Positions 25,639 to 34,971 of a stretch of DNA of 64,000 nt are shown here, in pieces. Made by a program: the position numbers and the translations under genes. A model generated the notes under the pieces. The model searched no databases. It worked only from the letters and a program-made list of their open reading frames with translations, and had not been told where the DNA came from. The first letter of the stretch is position 1, and the number at the start of each line of letters is the position of its first letter. Source of the DNA: Cellulosilyticum sp. (GTDB taxonomy: Bacteria > Bacillota > Clostridia > Lachnospirales > Cellulosilyticaceae); assembly GCA_015058045.1 (NCBI GenBank), contig SVDC01000001.1:1-64000 (forward strand), in the 5' to 3' direction.

Positions 25639-26244
25639 ATGTTAAGTAAAAAACAATATTTATATACATTGTTCATTGCAATTGCTGTGTTTATTCTTGT
25701 TTTTTTAGTTACTTATTTTTATACTAAACAAAATAGTTGGCACATAGAACAGAGTGATGAGCCAATAGCAATGTCAGGGCTTAGTGTAGAACAATGGCCA
25801 GAAGAAATTTATATTTTACCGCAGACCAAGATTGTATTAAAAAATCAAAATACAAAAGGTAAAGCTTTTAGTGAAACCAAGGTTGATTCAAAAAGCCTTT
25901 TGGGTTTAACCAAAGATGAGGTGGCTGACCGATTTAAAGGTTATACAATTGAGACCTTTAATGAAAAAGAGGTTACTTTGGTTAAAGATATCTCACAAGA
26001 GCAAAAGTTAGAAACACCTGATGTTACTTATGTGCTAGGTGTAGATGATCATTATGTTTGTATTAAGGAGAAAGGTACAACTAAGCGTCCTGTAAAAATA
26101 GATTATGAGGTAGCCCATTTTTCTAAATATATTTATAGTTTATTGTTAAATGAAGAAATTGAAATTACCAATGCACAAAAAGAAGCGCTTTTGTTAAATC
26201 CAAGTACGCTTCAAAAGATATTACAGGGATATGTTGGAGAATAA
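25639..26244 (+). CDS. membrane-anchored BofC C-terminal-domain protein
   Basis: The 201-residue protein has one N-terminal membrane segment (residues about 9-28) and an extracytoplasmic region. The segment LLGLTKDEVADRFKGYTIE to about residue 140 matches the BofC C-terminal domain. In Bacillus BofC restrains the SpoIVB protease in the intermembrane space of the sporangium. The BofC N-terminal domain is not evident here, so an exact equivalent role is not claimed. It follows the SpoVB-like gene by 87 bases. Confidence 0.7.
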   Translation: MLSKKQYLYTLFIAIAVFILVFLVTYFYTKQNSWHIEQSDEPIAMSGLSVEQWPEEIYILPQTKIVLKNQNTKGKAFSETKVDSKSLLGLTKDEVADRFKGYTIETFNEKEVTLVKDISQEQKLETPDVTYVLGVDDHYVCIKEKGTTKRPVKIDYEVAHFSKYIYSLLLNEEIEITNAQKEALLLNPSTLQKILQGYVGE

Positions 26245-26270
26245 GACTGCCAATTATTTTGGCAGTCTTA
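26243..26270 (+). terminator. terminator of the BofC-like gene
   Basis: A ten-base hairpin (AAGACTGCCA with its complement) overlaps the stop codon and precedes a T-rich tract. Confidence 0.75.
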
Positions 26271-26304
26271 TTCTTGCGTAACTGTAATCATAAAGGAGGT
26301 TTTT

Positions 26305-27543
26305 ATGAAAGAGGTTATTATAGTTGGAGGCGGTGCCTCTGGACTAGTAGCGGCTATTACAGCTGCTAGAAATGGTAAAGAGGTCTGTATTATAGAGCGT
26401 TCAAATCGTGTAGGAAAGAAAATTTTAGTTACAGGTAATGGACGTTGTAATATGACCAATACAGTGGTAACACCAAAGCAATATCATTCTTATGATTCGG
26501 TAGACTTTAAGGCGGTTTTAGACCGTTTTGGATATGAAGAAACGAAAAACTTTTTTATGGAACTAGGTATTATGCCGCTTGTTGAAGGTAAAAAAGTGTA
26601 TCCTTTATCAGAGCAAGCCACAACGGTTTTAGATGTGCTTCGTATGGAGATTGAACGATTAGGCGTAGAAGTGATTACGGATACAAAGATTGTAGATCTA
26701 AAACAGAAGAAAACAGGTTGGCAGCTTACAAGTGAAGAAGGACAAACCTTTATGGCACAGCAAGTTGTTATGGCTACAGGTGGTATGACTAATACTGGTC
26801 TAGGCTGTGATGGACTAGGTTATGAACTTCTAAAGAAACTTGGTCATACGTTAAAAACACCATTTCCTATTTTGGTACATGTTCTTTCATCTGCGCCATA
26901 TTGTAAGATGATGAAGGGAACTAAGGTTAAAGCAAATGTTAGAATCTTTGTAGAAGGTAAATTAGGTCGTGAAGAATATGGAGAAGTACTTTTTACAGAA
27001 GATGGTCTTTCAGGACCACCTATTTTTCAAATTAGTAGGGTAGCATCATTAGCAGCAATAAATAAGCAAAATGCAGAAGTAACCTTAGATTTGTTCCCAA
27101 GTATTTCAGAAGATGAAATGACAAGTTTACTTTATGAGCGTATTACAGCGCATCCAGAGCGTACAATTGAAGAGTTATTAATTGGGATGCTCCATAAACG
27201 TGTGATTGTACCTGTTTTGAAGGCAGCAAGAGTGGATAGTATTCATCGAGTTGTAGAACAATTAGACTATGAAGAAGTCATGCGTATTGTAAAAGTACTT
27301 AAAGGATTTAAGTTTGATGTAGAGGGGACAAGAGGGTATAAATTTGCACAGGTTACGGCAGGTGGTATTCGTGCAACAGAAATTGATTTTCATACCATGG
27401 AATCTTTAAAAGCAAAAAATCTGTATATTACAGGAGAAGTCATGGATGTAGATGGTGACTGTGGTGGCTATAATCTACAATGGGCTTGGGCAACTGGTTT
27501 TATTGCAGGTGAAAGTGTAAGTAGAAATGAGGAAAGTAAATGA
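26305..27543 (+). CDS. HI0933/YhiN-family FAD flavoprotein
   Basis: The 412-residue protein has the N-terminal FAD motif IIVGGGASGLVAAITAARNG, the family signature VTGNGRCNMTN, a central VVMATGGMTNTG and the C-terminal GEVMDVDGDCGGYNLQWAWATG. This is the HI0933-like family of predicted oxidoreductases whose substrate is unknown. Its TGA overlaps the ATG of the next gene, another flavoprotein, so the two are translationally coupled. Confidence 0.9.
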   Translation: MKEVIIVGGGASGLVAAITAARNGKEVCIIERSNRVGKKILVTGNGRCNMTNTVVTPKQYHSYDSVDFKAVLDRFGYEETKNFFMELGIMPLVEGKKVYPLSEQATTVLDVLRMEIERLGVEVITDTKIVDLKQKKTGWQLTSEEGQTFMAQQVVMATGGMTNTGLGCDGLGYELLKKLGHTLKTPFPILVHVLSSAPYCKMMKGTKVKANVRIFVEGKLGREEYGEVLFTEDGLSGPPIFQISRVASLAAINKQNAEVTLDLFPSISEDEMTSLLYERITAHPERTIEELLIGMLHKRVIVPVLKAARVDSIHRVVEQLDYEEVMRIVKVLKGFKFDVEGTRGYKFAQVTAGGIRATEIDFHTMESLKAKNLYITGEVMDVDGDCGGYNLQWAWATGFIAGESVSRNEESK

Positions 27544-29132
27544 TAAGAGTTCAAGATATCAAATTGAGTTTAGAAGAAGAAAAAGAAGAAGTTCTATTAG
27601 GTAAGATTGCAAAGAAGCTTAAAATCAAACCTTCAGACATTATAAAATATACGATTTTTAAAGAAGCAATTGATGCACGTAAAAAAGATGAAATTAAGCT
27701 TGTTTATACAGTAGATGTAGAGACAAGAAAAGATGATATGTTATTAGAGAAGTACCCGAATTTAAAACGAACAGACCCAGCTTATGTATGTCCACCTAAG
27801 GGGGAAAAGTTAATGGATCATCCACCAGTAGTTGTTGGAAGTGGACCATGTGGTTTGTTTGCAGCGCTTATTTTAGCACAGCAAGGATTTAAACCGATTG
27901 TAGTAGAGCGTGGAAGATGTGTAGAGGAACGTGTAAAAGACATAGAAAGACTCACTAAAGAAGGTATTTTTGATCCAAAGAGCAATATACAATTTGGTGA
28001 AGGTGGTGCAGGTACTTTTTCAGATGGTAAGCTGACAACACAAATTAAAAACAAGCGCTGTCATAAAGTATTAGAAGAAATGGTACTTGCAGGTGCACCT
28101 GAGGAAATCCTTTATAAAAATAAACCACATGTTGGAACAGATATTTTAAGAGATGTTGTACGTAATATTCGTCAGCAAATCATTGCATTAGGTGGGACTT
28201 TCCGTTTTGAAACACAGCTTACGGACTTAGAAATCGAAGATGGGGCATTAAAAGCGGTCATTTTAAATGATACAGAGAGATTAGAAACAGAGCATTGTAT
28301 TTTAGCCATTGGTCATAGTGCAAGGGATACTTTTGAAATGCTTCATAAGCGTCAGGTTCATATGGAACAAAAACCATTTTCTATGGGAATGCGTGTGGAA
28401 CACTTACAATCTTGGATTAATGAAGCGCAGTTTGGTGAAAAGTATGCGCATCATCCAAAGTTAGGCGCTGCAGAATATAAATTAGTACACCACTGTGAAA
28501 ATGGTCGCACGGTTTATAGTTTCTGTATGTGTCCAGGAGGTTATGTTATGGCTTCTGCTTCAGAAGAAGGACGTGTTGTAACCAATGGGATGAGTGAGCA
28601 TGCTCGTGATGGAGTAAATGCTAATAGTGCCATTTTAGTGAATGTAGGACCAGAAGATTTTGAAGGTGACCATCCACTTGCAGGGATGTATATGCAAAGA
28701 CAGTTGGAAGAGGTAGCCTTTAAACTAGGCGGCGGTCAGTATAAAGCACCAGCGCAAAAATTAGGAGATTTCTTTGAAAATCAAGTATCTACTTCATTTG
28801 GAGTAGTAAAACCAACTTATGAACCAGGGATTACATTAAGTAATATGAAAGCTTCTATGCCGAAGTATATGGGTGAGGCAATAGATGAGGCAATGCATGC
28901 TTTTGGAAAGAAAATTAAAAACTTTGATCATCCAGATGCTCTATTTACAGGGTTTGAAACAAGAAGTTCATCTCCTGTAAGATTACCAAGAAATGAAGCC
29001 TATGAAAGTAGTGTGAAAGGACTTTATCCAGCAGGGGAAGGTGCAGGTTATGCAGGGGGTATTAGTTCAGCAGCTGTAGATGGGATTCAGATTGCAGAAA
29101 GCTTGGTAAAAGAATTTAGAGGGATTAAATAA
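27540..29132 (+). CDS. large FAD-dependent oxidoreductase (COG2509 type)
   Basis: The 530-residue protein has an N-terminal domain of about 90 residues and then the FAD motif VVGSGPCGLFAALILAQQG. It contains FGEGGAGTFSDGKLTTQIKN, a CILAIGHSARDTFEML strand and a C-terminal GLYPAGEGAGYAGGISSAAVDG. This order is that of the conserved uncharacterised FAD dehydrogenase family common in Clostridia. It overlaps the upstream flavoprotein by four bases. No terminator is visible directly after it; hpt follows 127 bases later. Confidence 0.9.
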   Translation: MIRVQDIKLSLEEEKEEVLLGKIAKKLKIKPSDIIKYTIFKEAIDARKKDEIKLVYTVDVETRKDDMLLEKYPNLKRTDPAYVCPPKGEKLMDHPPVVVGSGPCGLFAALILAQQGFKPIVVERGRCVEERVKDIERLTKEGIFDPKSNIQFGEGGAGTFSDGKLTTQIKNKRCHKVLEEMVLAGAPEEILYKNKPHVGTDILRDVVRNIRQQIIALGGTFRFETQLTDLEIEDGALKAVILNDTERLETEHCILAIGHSARDTFEMLHKRQVHMEQKPFSMGMRVEHLQSWINEAQFGEKYAHHPKLGAAEYKLVHHCENGRTVYSFCMCPGGYVMASASEEGRVVTNGMSEHARDGVNANSAILVNVGPEDFEGDHPLAGMYMQRQLEEVAFKLGGGQYKAPAQKLGDFFENQVSTSFGVVKPTYEPGITLSNMKASMPKYMGEAIDEAMHAFGKKIKNFDHPDALFTGFETRSSSPVRLPRNEAYESSVKGLYPAGEGAGYAGGISSAAVDGIQIAESLVKEFRGIK

Positions 29133-29259
29133 ATTTAGAAATTAATTGTACAAATCGAACGTTATGTTGTATAATGGAAAAAAAGTTCAGGTATCTAGAG
29201 CAAGTGTTTTATATCTGGATAGACAATGAATTAAGTGCACAAGAAACGAGGAGTATATT

Positions 29260-29799
29260 ATGCAACAAGATCTTCAAGAAATTTTATTTTCTGAGGCGGC
29301 GCTCAATGAACGTGTCAGTGAGTTAGGCGCTCAAATAACCAAAGATTACGAGGGTAAGGCATTAACTGTAGTAGGGATTTTAAAAGGATCTAATATTTTT
29401 ACAAGTGATTTAGTACGAAAAATTAATTTACCACTTAAGATGGATTTTATGGCAGTCTCTAGCTATGGAAATGCTACAGAATCTACAGGTGTTGTACAGA
29501 TTTTGAAGGATTTAGACAAAAGTATTGAAGGGGAGCATCTTTTAATTGTCGAAGATATTGTGGACAGTGGTTTAACATTAAAGTATCTCAAAGAGATTTT
29601 AATTGCACGTCAACCGGCAAGTATTAAAATTTGTACCTTATTAGATAAACCAGCTAGAAGAAAAGAAAATATTACGCCAGATTATACAGGCTTTGAAGTG
29701 CCAGATGAGTTTATTGTAGGTTATGGAATTGATTATGCGGAGCGTTATCGTAATTTACCTGTTGTAGGCATTTTAAAACGTGAAGTTTATGAAAAATAG
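29260..29799 (+). CDS. hpt: hypoxanthine phosphoribosyltransferase
   Basis: The 179-residue protein has the purine salvage PRTase features: the VGILKGSNIF loop, VSSYGNATESTG, and the PRPP-binding LIVEDIVDSGLTL with paired acidic residues. It converts hypoxanthine or guanine with PRPP to IMP or GMP. Length matches bacterial Hpt. It ends in a strong terminator. Confidence 0.95.
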   Translation: MQQDLQEILFSEAALNERVSELGAQITKDYEGKALTVVGILKGSNIFTSDLVRKINLPLKMDFMAVSSYGNATESTGVVQILKDLDKSIEGEHLLIVEDIVDSGLTLKYLKEILIARQPASIKICTLLDKPARRKENITPDYTGFEVPDEFIVGYGIDYAERYRNLPVVGILKREVYEK

Positions 29800-29807
29800 A
29801 TAGTACT

Positions 29808-29847
29808 AAAGACACAATAGGCATAATAGCTGTATTGTGTCTTTTTT
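29808..29847 (+). terminator. terminator of hpt
   Basis: Twelve-base arms 29808-29819 and 29833-29844 followed by T residues. It also rules out the upstream in-frame start of the next gene at 29837. Confidence 0.9.
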
Positions 29848-29869
29848 ATGTAAAAAAAGGGGTGGGAGT

Positions 29870-30610
29870 ATGAAAAAGCAAAACCAAGTATCATTTAAAA
29901 AGGGGCTTAAATTAGGTGTTCCTATAGGAATAGGTTATTTTTCCGTTTCTTTTGCATTTGGGATGATGGCGGTATCTAGTGGGTTATCACCTGCATTAGC
30001 AGTGCTTATTTCTATGACTAACTTAACTTCAGCAGGACAATTTGCAGGACTTCAGGTAATGACTTCAGGTGGGAGCTATGTAGAAATGGCATTAACCATG
30101 TTAATGATTAATGCACGTTACTTTTTAATGTCCCTTTCTTTATCTCAAAAAGTAAGTAAGAAGTTAAGTAGCCTGCAACGTGCACTTATGAGTTTTTGTG
30201 TAACGGATGAAATTTTTGCAGTAGCTTCTATGGAGTCAGGAGATGTGACAGGCTGGTATTGGGCAGGACTTATGAGTATGCCTTATTTAGGATGGAGTGG
30301 AGGAACACTAGCAGGTGCACTTGTTTCAGGCATTTTGCCAGCTAGTTTACAGGATGCACTAGGTATTGCACTATATGGCATGTTTATTGCCATTATTATT
30401 CCAGCTGCTAAACATTCTAAAGCGATTGTCATGACATTAGCTATTGCTGTTACTGCAAGCTGTATTTTATATTACATACCATCATTTGATTGTATTTCTT
30501 CTGGATTTGCAGTCATTATTGTCACAGTTATTTCTGCGGGACTTATGGCCTATATTGCACCGATCAAAGAGGAAAAAGATGAGGAGGAAGAGACATGTAT
30601 ATCTTGCTAA
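29870..30610 (+). CDS. azlC: AzlC-family branched-chain amino acid exporter, large subunit
   Basis: The start at 29870 follows GGGGTGGGA; the longer frame would begin inside the hpt terminator. The 246-residue membrane protein has the AzlC signatures GYFSVSFAFGMMA near the N terminus, SAGQFAGLQVM and NARYFLMSLSLSQK. It forms a transporter with the small AzlD protein, whose gene overlaps it by 16 bases. Export of branched-chain amino acids or analogues is the family role. The C terminus is acidic. Confidence 0.92.
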   Translation: MKKQNQVSFKKGLKLGVPIGIGYFSVSFAFGMMAVSSGLSPALAVLISMTNLTSAGQFAGLQVMTSGGSYVEMALTMLMINARYFLMSLSLSQKVSKKLSSLQRALMSFCVTDEIFAVASMESGDVTGWYWAGLMSMPYLGWSGGTLAGALVSGILPASLQDALGIALYGMFIAIIIPAAKHSKAIVMTLAIAVTASCILYYIPSFDCISSGFAVIIVTVISAGLMAYIAPIKEEKDEEEETCISC

Positions 30611-30894
30611 GTATTGGGGTAATGGCGTTAGTGACTTATTTGATTCGCGTCCTTCCTTTAACACTTTTTAAACGAAAAGTAAAATCGCCTTTTATTCGCT
30701 CATTTTTATATTATGTACCATATGCGGTACTTGGGGGCATGACATTTCCACATATTTTCTATAGTACACAAAATACATTATATGCTACCATAGGAACAGT
30801 TGTTGCACTTTTATTGGGATATTTTGAAAGGGGACTAACAACGGTTGCACTTGTTAGCGTACTAGCTGTTTATTTATGCCATATTTTGTTATAA
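30595..30894 (+). CDS. azlD: AzlD-family transporter small subunit
   Basis: The 99-residue protein has four predicted membrane helices and the AzlD hallmark LIRVLPLTLFKRK followed by FIRSFLYYVPYAVLG. It starts inside azlC, preceded by GAGGAGGAAG, implying coupled translation. It is the required partner of AzlC. Confidence 0.92.
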   Translation: MYILLSIGVMALVTYLIRVLPLTLFKRKVKSPFIRSFLYYVPYAVLGGMTFPHIFYSTQNTLYATIGTVVALLLGYFERGLTTVALVSVLAVYLCHILL

Positions 30895-30975
30895 TCAATA
30901 AAAGCTTACTACCGAGGAATAATACAATGTAGTAAAAAGGATATGTCATAAAAGAGAAGTCAATAAGGAGTATAT

Positions 30976-31671
30976 ATGAAATATCAGCAAATGATAAAAG
31001 CAACCTTTATAGAAAGGCCAAATCGTTTTATTGCGTATTGTGAAGTAGAGGGTGAGCGTTATAAAGTTCATGTTAAAAATACAGGACGTTGTAAAGAGCT
31101 TTTAATACCAGGGATAACCGTTTATTTAGAAAAATCTATGAATCCTAATCGTAAGACGCCTTATTCACTTATAGCAGTTGAAAAAGGGAGATTACTTATT
31201 AATATGGATTCACAAGCACCTAATGTGGTTGTAGAAGAGGCATTAAAATCAGGAACAATTCAGCTACCCGATTTACAAGGACCATTAACAAAGATTAAAA
31301 GAGAACAGACTTACGGGCAGTCACGTTTTGATTTTTACTGTGAAGCAGGTGAGGAAAAACTTTTTATTGAAGTAAAAGGTGTGACATTAGAAGAAGATGG
31401 CATTGTACGTTTTCCAGATGCACCGACCGAGCGCGGAGTAAAACATTTAGAGGAGCTTATTTTAGCCCGTAAAAACGGCTATAAAGCATATGTTATTTTT
31501 GTAGTCCAGATGGAAGAGGTACAATATTTTACGCCTCATGAGGAAAGACATCCTGCTTTTGCAGAAACTTTAAGAGCAGCTGAAAGGGAAGGTGTTGGAG
31601 TACTAGCCTATACTTGTAAGGTGACACCAGAAACCTTAGATATTATAGAACCATTGGAAATTAAGCTATAA
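30976..31671 (+). CDS. sfsA: SfsA-family protein (DNA/RNA nuclease SfsA)
   Basis: The 231-residue protein matches SfsA along its full length: the RPNRFIAYCEVEG OB-like N terminus, HVKNTGRCKELLIPG, and a nuclease-like core with EVKGVTLEEDGIVRFPDAPTERG. SfsA was first described as a sugar-fermentation regulator and has a nuclease-like fold. Monocistronic, with its own ribosome site. Confidence 0.92.
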   Translation: MKYQQMIKATFIERPNRFIAYCEVEGERYKVHVKNTGRCKELLIPGITVYLEKSMNPNRKTPYSLIAVEKGRLLINMDSQAPNVVVEEALKSGTIQLPDLQGPLTKIKREQTYGQSRFDFYCEAGEEKLFIEVKGVTLEEDGIVRFPDAPTERGVKHLEELILARKNGYKAYVIFVVQMEEVQYFTPHEERHPAFAETLRAAEREGVGVLAYTCKVTPETLDIIEPLEIKL

Positions 31672-31767
31672 TGAAGTAAATCACCCGTCAATGATAATGT
31701 GTGAGAGGAAGTAATGAATACGCAAATAAAGAATTTAAAATAAGCGTTTAAGGGATAAGGAGAAACA

Positions 31768-32433
31768 ATGATTAAATTAGTCATTTTTGATTTAGATGGG
31801 ACACTATTAAATTCAATAGCAGATTTAGGAAATGCATGTAATGTAGCGCTTAAGCAGTTTGGATATCCATTACATGATGAAGCAGCGTATAAAAAGTTTG
31901 TAGGAAATGGGATTTATAAACTAGTGGAACGAAGTTTGCCCAAAGAAGTGAAAGATGAAGCCAATGTTTTAAAGGTTAAAGAGGCCTTCGATGTATATTA
32001 CAAAGAACATAGCTTAGATCAAACAAGACCTTATTCTGGGATTTTAGAGTTGTTAGATTGTTTAAAAGCGCAAGGCATCATTTGCAGTGTGGTGACTAAT
32101 AAGGCACATAATTATGCAGTAGAGCTTGTTAAACAGTTCTTTGGAGAAAATATTGATCTAATATTGGGTCAAAGAGAGGGAATTCCTACAAAACCGCACC
32201 CATATGGTGTTTTAGAAATGATGGAACACTATAAAGTGACACCAAACCAATGTCTTTATATAGGAGATTCTAATGTGGATATTCAAACTGCTCAGGCTGC
32301 AGGTGTTGCCTCTGTTGGTGTTTTATGGGGCTTTAGAGATGAAGAGGAGCTTAGAAGTGAAGGGGCAACCTATCTAGTAAAGGATGTAAAAGAACTAGAG
32401 AATCTCATCCTAAGTCAAAATTTAAACGATTAA
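31768..32433 (+). CDS. HAD phosphatase, phosphoglycolate phosphatase-like
   Basis: The 221-residue HAD hydrolase has motif I FDLDGTLLNS at the N terminus, motif II VVTNKAH, motif III Lys in GIPTKPHP, and motif IV YIGDSNVDIQTA. The helical cap is inserted between motifs I and II. It resembles phosphoglycolate phosphatase (Gph); the substrate is not certain from sequence. RBS AAGGAGAA precedes the ATG. Confidence 0.85.
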   Translation: MIKLVIFDLDGTLLNSIADLGNACNVALKQFGYPLHDEAAYKKFVGNGIYKLVERSLPKEVKDEANVLKVKEAFDVYYKEHSLDQTRPYSGILELLDCLKAQGIICSVVTNKAHNYAVELVKQFFGENIDLILGQREGIPTKPHPYGVLEMMEHYKVTPNQCLYIGDSNVDIQTAQAAGVASVGVLWGFRDEEELRSEGATYLVKDVKELENLILSQNLND

Positions 32434-32480
32434 GTGTAAAGAAGTGGTGCTAAAACAAAGCGTGTAAAGCACAGCAATAA

Positions 32481-32524
32481 AAAAGAGTTGGTTAAGCATA
32501 TGAGCTTGGCCAACTCTTTTTTTA
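32481..32524. terminator. bidirectional terminator
   Basis: Eleven-base arms (32481-32491 with 32510-32520) plus inner pairs, flanked by A- and T-runs, between the HAD gene and the convergent parvulin gene. Confidence 0.88.
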
Positions 32525-32529
32525 TTGAA

Positions 32530-33270
32530 TTATTTCATTTCTACTGAATAACGTTCACCAAGTTCTTGACGTTTTGCAACATAAAGTGCTTGACGTTTTG
32601 CAAGTAAAAGTTGTTCTTTAGCTTGTGCTTTAACTGCTTCATATGGCATTGTACCAGCAGGTGTTAAGCTTTCAAGCTGAATGAGGTGATAACCAAATTG
32701 TGTTTGAACTGGTTCTGAGATGCTACCTGGAGTCATTGAGAATGTTGCTTGTTCAAATTCAGGTACCATTTGACCACGAGTAAATTCACCTAATGAACCA
32801 CCTTGACCACCTGATGGGCAATTTGAATATTGTTTTGCAGCTTCTTTAAAATCTAAACCATTTTTAATTTCTTCTGCAATTTTTTCTGCTTCTTCTAATG
32901 TATCTACTAAGATATGATTTGCAGCAGCTTTTTCTGGTGATGTGAAAGATGATGTATGTTGTTCGTAGTAATCTTTAACTTCTGCTTCTTCTGCATCAAT
33001 ACCCTCTAATAATTTTTTCATAGCGTATTGTTTAAGTAAAGATTTTTCCATTTCTGCAAGAGCAGCTTTAAAAGCTTCTTCTTCTTGAAGACCTTGACTT
33101 AATGCATCTGAATAAAGTAATTCTTGCATAACAAGCTCGTCTAATAATTGTTTTTGACCTTCTGGATTATTGAAAGCAGCAGCACTTTGACCAATGCTTT
33201 GAATTAAATGAAATACGTCAGATTGTGTAATATTTCTGCCATCTACAACAGCTAAAACTTTATTTTCCAT
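32530..33270 (-). CDS. parvulin-type peptidyl-prolyl isomerase
   Basis: The 246-residue protein has a SurA/PrsA-like helical N-terminal part and a rotamase domain from about residue 110 (AANHILVDTLEEAEKIAEEI, YSNCPSGGQGGSLGEF, MVPEFEQATF, TQFGYHLIQL). It has no signal peptide or lipobox, unlike PrsA, so it should act in the cytoplasm as a folding helper or trigger-factor-like chaperone. A hairpin with CCTTAAGC/GCTTAAGG arms (33298-33332) lies in its 5' leader. Confidence 0.9.
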   Translation of the reverse strand: MENKVLAVVDGRNITQSDVFHLIQSIGQSAAAFNNPEGQKQLLDELVMQELLYSDALSQGLQEEEAFKAALAEMEKSLLKQYAMKKLLEGIDAEEAEVKDYYEQHTSSFTSPEKAAANHILVDTLEEAEKIAEEIKNGLDFKEAAKQYSNCPSGGQGGSLGEFTRGQMVPEFEQATFSMTPGSISEPVQTQFGYHLIQLESLTPAGTMPYEAVKAQAKEQLLLAKRQALYVAKRQELGERYSVEMK

Positions 33271-33429
33271 AAAATAACTCCTTTAAAAAAGATAAAGCCT
33301 TAAGCAAAGACTAATTAAGCCTTAGCTTAAGGTTCCTTATACTTATCCTATCATGATTTTCAAAGCTTGAAAAGGGGATATGCATATCCTGTAAAGTATT
33401 AAAATGCATAGAGGTATAAAAAAATAGGA

Positions 33430-33972
33430 TTAGACTTTGAGTGTTGCAAGGACTTCTCCTTGGAAATCTTTTACCATGAAAGTACCATTTTCATAAGTCG
33501 CATAGGTATGTGGACGATTTTCTTTAGGGAGGGTGATAGAACCTGGATTGCAAATCACAACATCCTCTTGTGTCTCAAGTCGCCATAAATGAGTGTGACC
33601 TGATAAAAAGGCAGATTTCCCAGGACCTTTTGGGAATTTGTCCGCAGTGTAAAGGTGTCCATGTGTTGCAAATAGGCTGACATTATCATCTACAATTAAA
33701 GCATAGTCACCAAGGCAAGGAAACTCAAGAAGCATTTGATCCACTTCTGCTTCACAGTTTCCACGACAGGCAATGATTTGTTTGGATAGTGGATTAAGTA
33801 GTTGAACCACTTCTTGAGGATTATAGCCTTCAGGGATGTTATTACGTGGACCATGATATAAAATATCCCCTAAAATCACTAAATAGTCATAACCGCCTGA
33901 TTTAAAAAGATCCAGTGCTTTATTTAAATAAAAACTAGAGCCGTGAATATCTGAAATAATAAAATAACGCAT
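33430..33972 (-). CDS. YfcE-type metallophosphodiesterase
   Basis: The 180-residue protein carries the calcineurin-like phosphoesterase motifs in order: DIHGS, GDILYHG, GNCEAEVD and GHTHLW. It matches the YfcE/MJ0936 family that hydrolyses phosphodiesters with two metal ions. The physiological substrate is unknown. Confidence 0.9.
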   Translation of the reverse strand: MRYFIISDIHGSSFYLNKALDLFKSGGYDYLVILGDILYHGPRNNIPEGYNPQEVVQLLNPLSKQIIACRGNCEAEVDQMLLEFPCLGDYALIVDDNVSLFATHGHLYTADKFPKGPGKSAFLSGHTHLWRLETQEDVVICNPGSITLPKENRPHTYATYENGTFMVKDFQGEVLATLKV

Positions 33973-34224
33973 GCAAAAATTCTCCTTTTTAAGTTATTAT
34001 AGCGTGGCAATACTTTAAATGGCAAGAAGGTGATATCAATGATGACTACACTGTGACAATAAATGTAATCTTTTGTAAGGAAAAGCACTTCTCTTTTTAA
34101 TGATTAATATGATGATTATAGGTAGAATGCTACTTATGATGACTAGAATGTACTGAATATATGCAGAAATTGGACGGATAAAGTGACATGAGAGTGGATT
34201 CAAAAGAATAGGGGGGCGAAAAAA

Positions 34225-34971
34225 GTGGAAAATCGTATGGAGGTTTCAAATGTAAGTAAACGTTTCTATACAGATGAAGGGGAGCTACTGGTTCTTAATA
34301 GGTTAAATTTAGAGCTAAAAAAGGGAGAAATTTTAGGCATATTAGGCCCATCTGGGAGTGGAAAATCTACCATTTTAAATATTCTGGCACATATTTTAGA
34401 ACCTACAAGTGGTGAGGTAACCATTAATGGGCAAATCGGCTATATGTTTCAAAGAGATCATCTTTTAGAGTGGCGTACTATTATGGACAATGTCTTGATT
34501 GGTTTAGAAATCCAAAAGAAATTAACAGATGAGGCAAAAGAAAGAGTAGAGGAATTGCTGAAGACTTATGGGCTATGGGACTTTAGAACACGTTATCCAA
34601 ATGAACTTTCAGGTGGAATGAGACAAAGAGCGGCACTGATTCGCACACTGGCAACTAGCCCAGATATTTTATTATTAGATGAACCATTTTCAGCACTAGA
34701 TTATCAAACAAGGCTTATGGTAAGTGATGATATTTATCAAATTATTAAAAAGGAAAATAAAGAGGCGGTATTAGTTACTCATGATATTGCAGAAGCGATT
34801 TCCATGTGTGATCGTATTTGCGTTCTTACAAGTAGACCAGCAACCATTAAGAGCACTTATGCAATTGAGCTTTCAGTGACAAGAGAAAAAACGCCGCTAA
34901 TAAGTCGCAAGTCACCTGAATTTAGTCATTACTTTGATGTGTTATGGAAGGAGCTAGAGCACAATGAATAA
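34225..34971 (+). CDS. ABC importer ATPase (nitrate/sulfonate/pyrimidine type)
   Basis: The start is GTG at 34225 after GGGGGG. The 248-residue ATPase has Walker A GPSGSGKST, Q-loop YMFQRDHLLEW, signature LSGGMRQR, Walker B ILLLDEPFSALD and the H-loop THD. The RDHLLEWRT stretch is typical of SsuB/TauB/ThiZ-type subunits. It overlaps the permease gene by eight bases. The 252-base upstream gap has no riboswitch that I can recognise, so the substrate is not indicated. Confidence 0.92.
   Translation: MENRMEVSNVSKRFYTDEGELLVLNRLNLELKKGEILGILGPSGSGKSTILNILAHILEPTSGEVTINGQIGYMFQRDHLLEWRTIMDNVLIGLEIQKKLTDEAKERVEELLKTYGLWDFRTRYPNELSGGMRQRAALIRTLATSPDILLLDEPFSALDYQTRLMVSDDIYQIIKKENKEAVLVTHDIAEAISMCDRICVLTSRPATIKSTYAIELSVTREKTPLISRKSPEFSHYFDVLWKELEHNE

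Noticed and set aside
33973..34224. riboswitch upstream of the ABC importer
   Set aside because: I could not find the conserved TPP, FMN or SAM core sequences; only ordinary AT-rich leader is seen.
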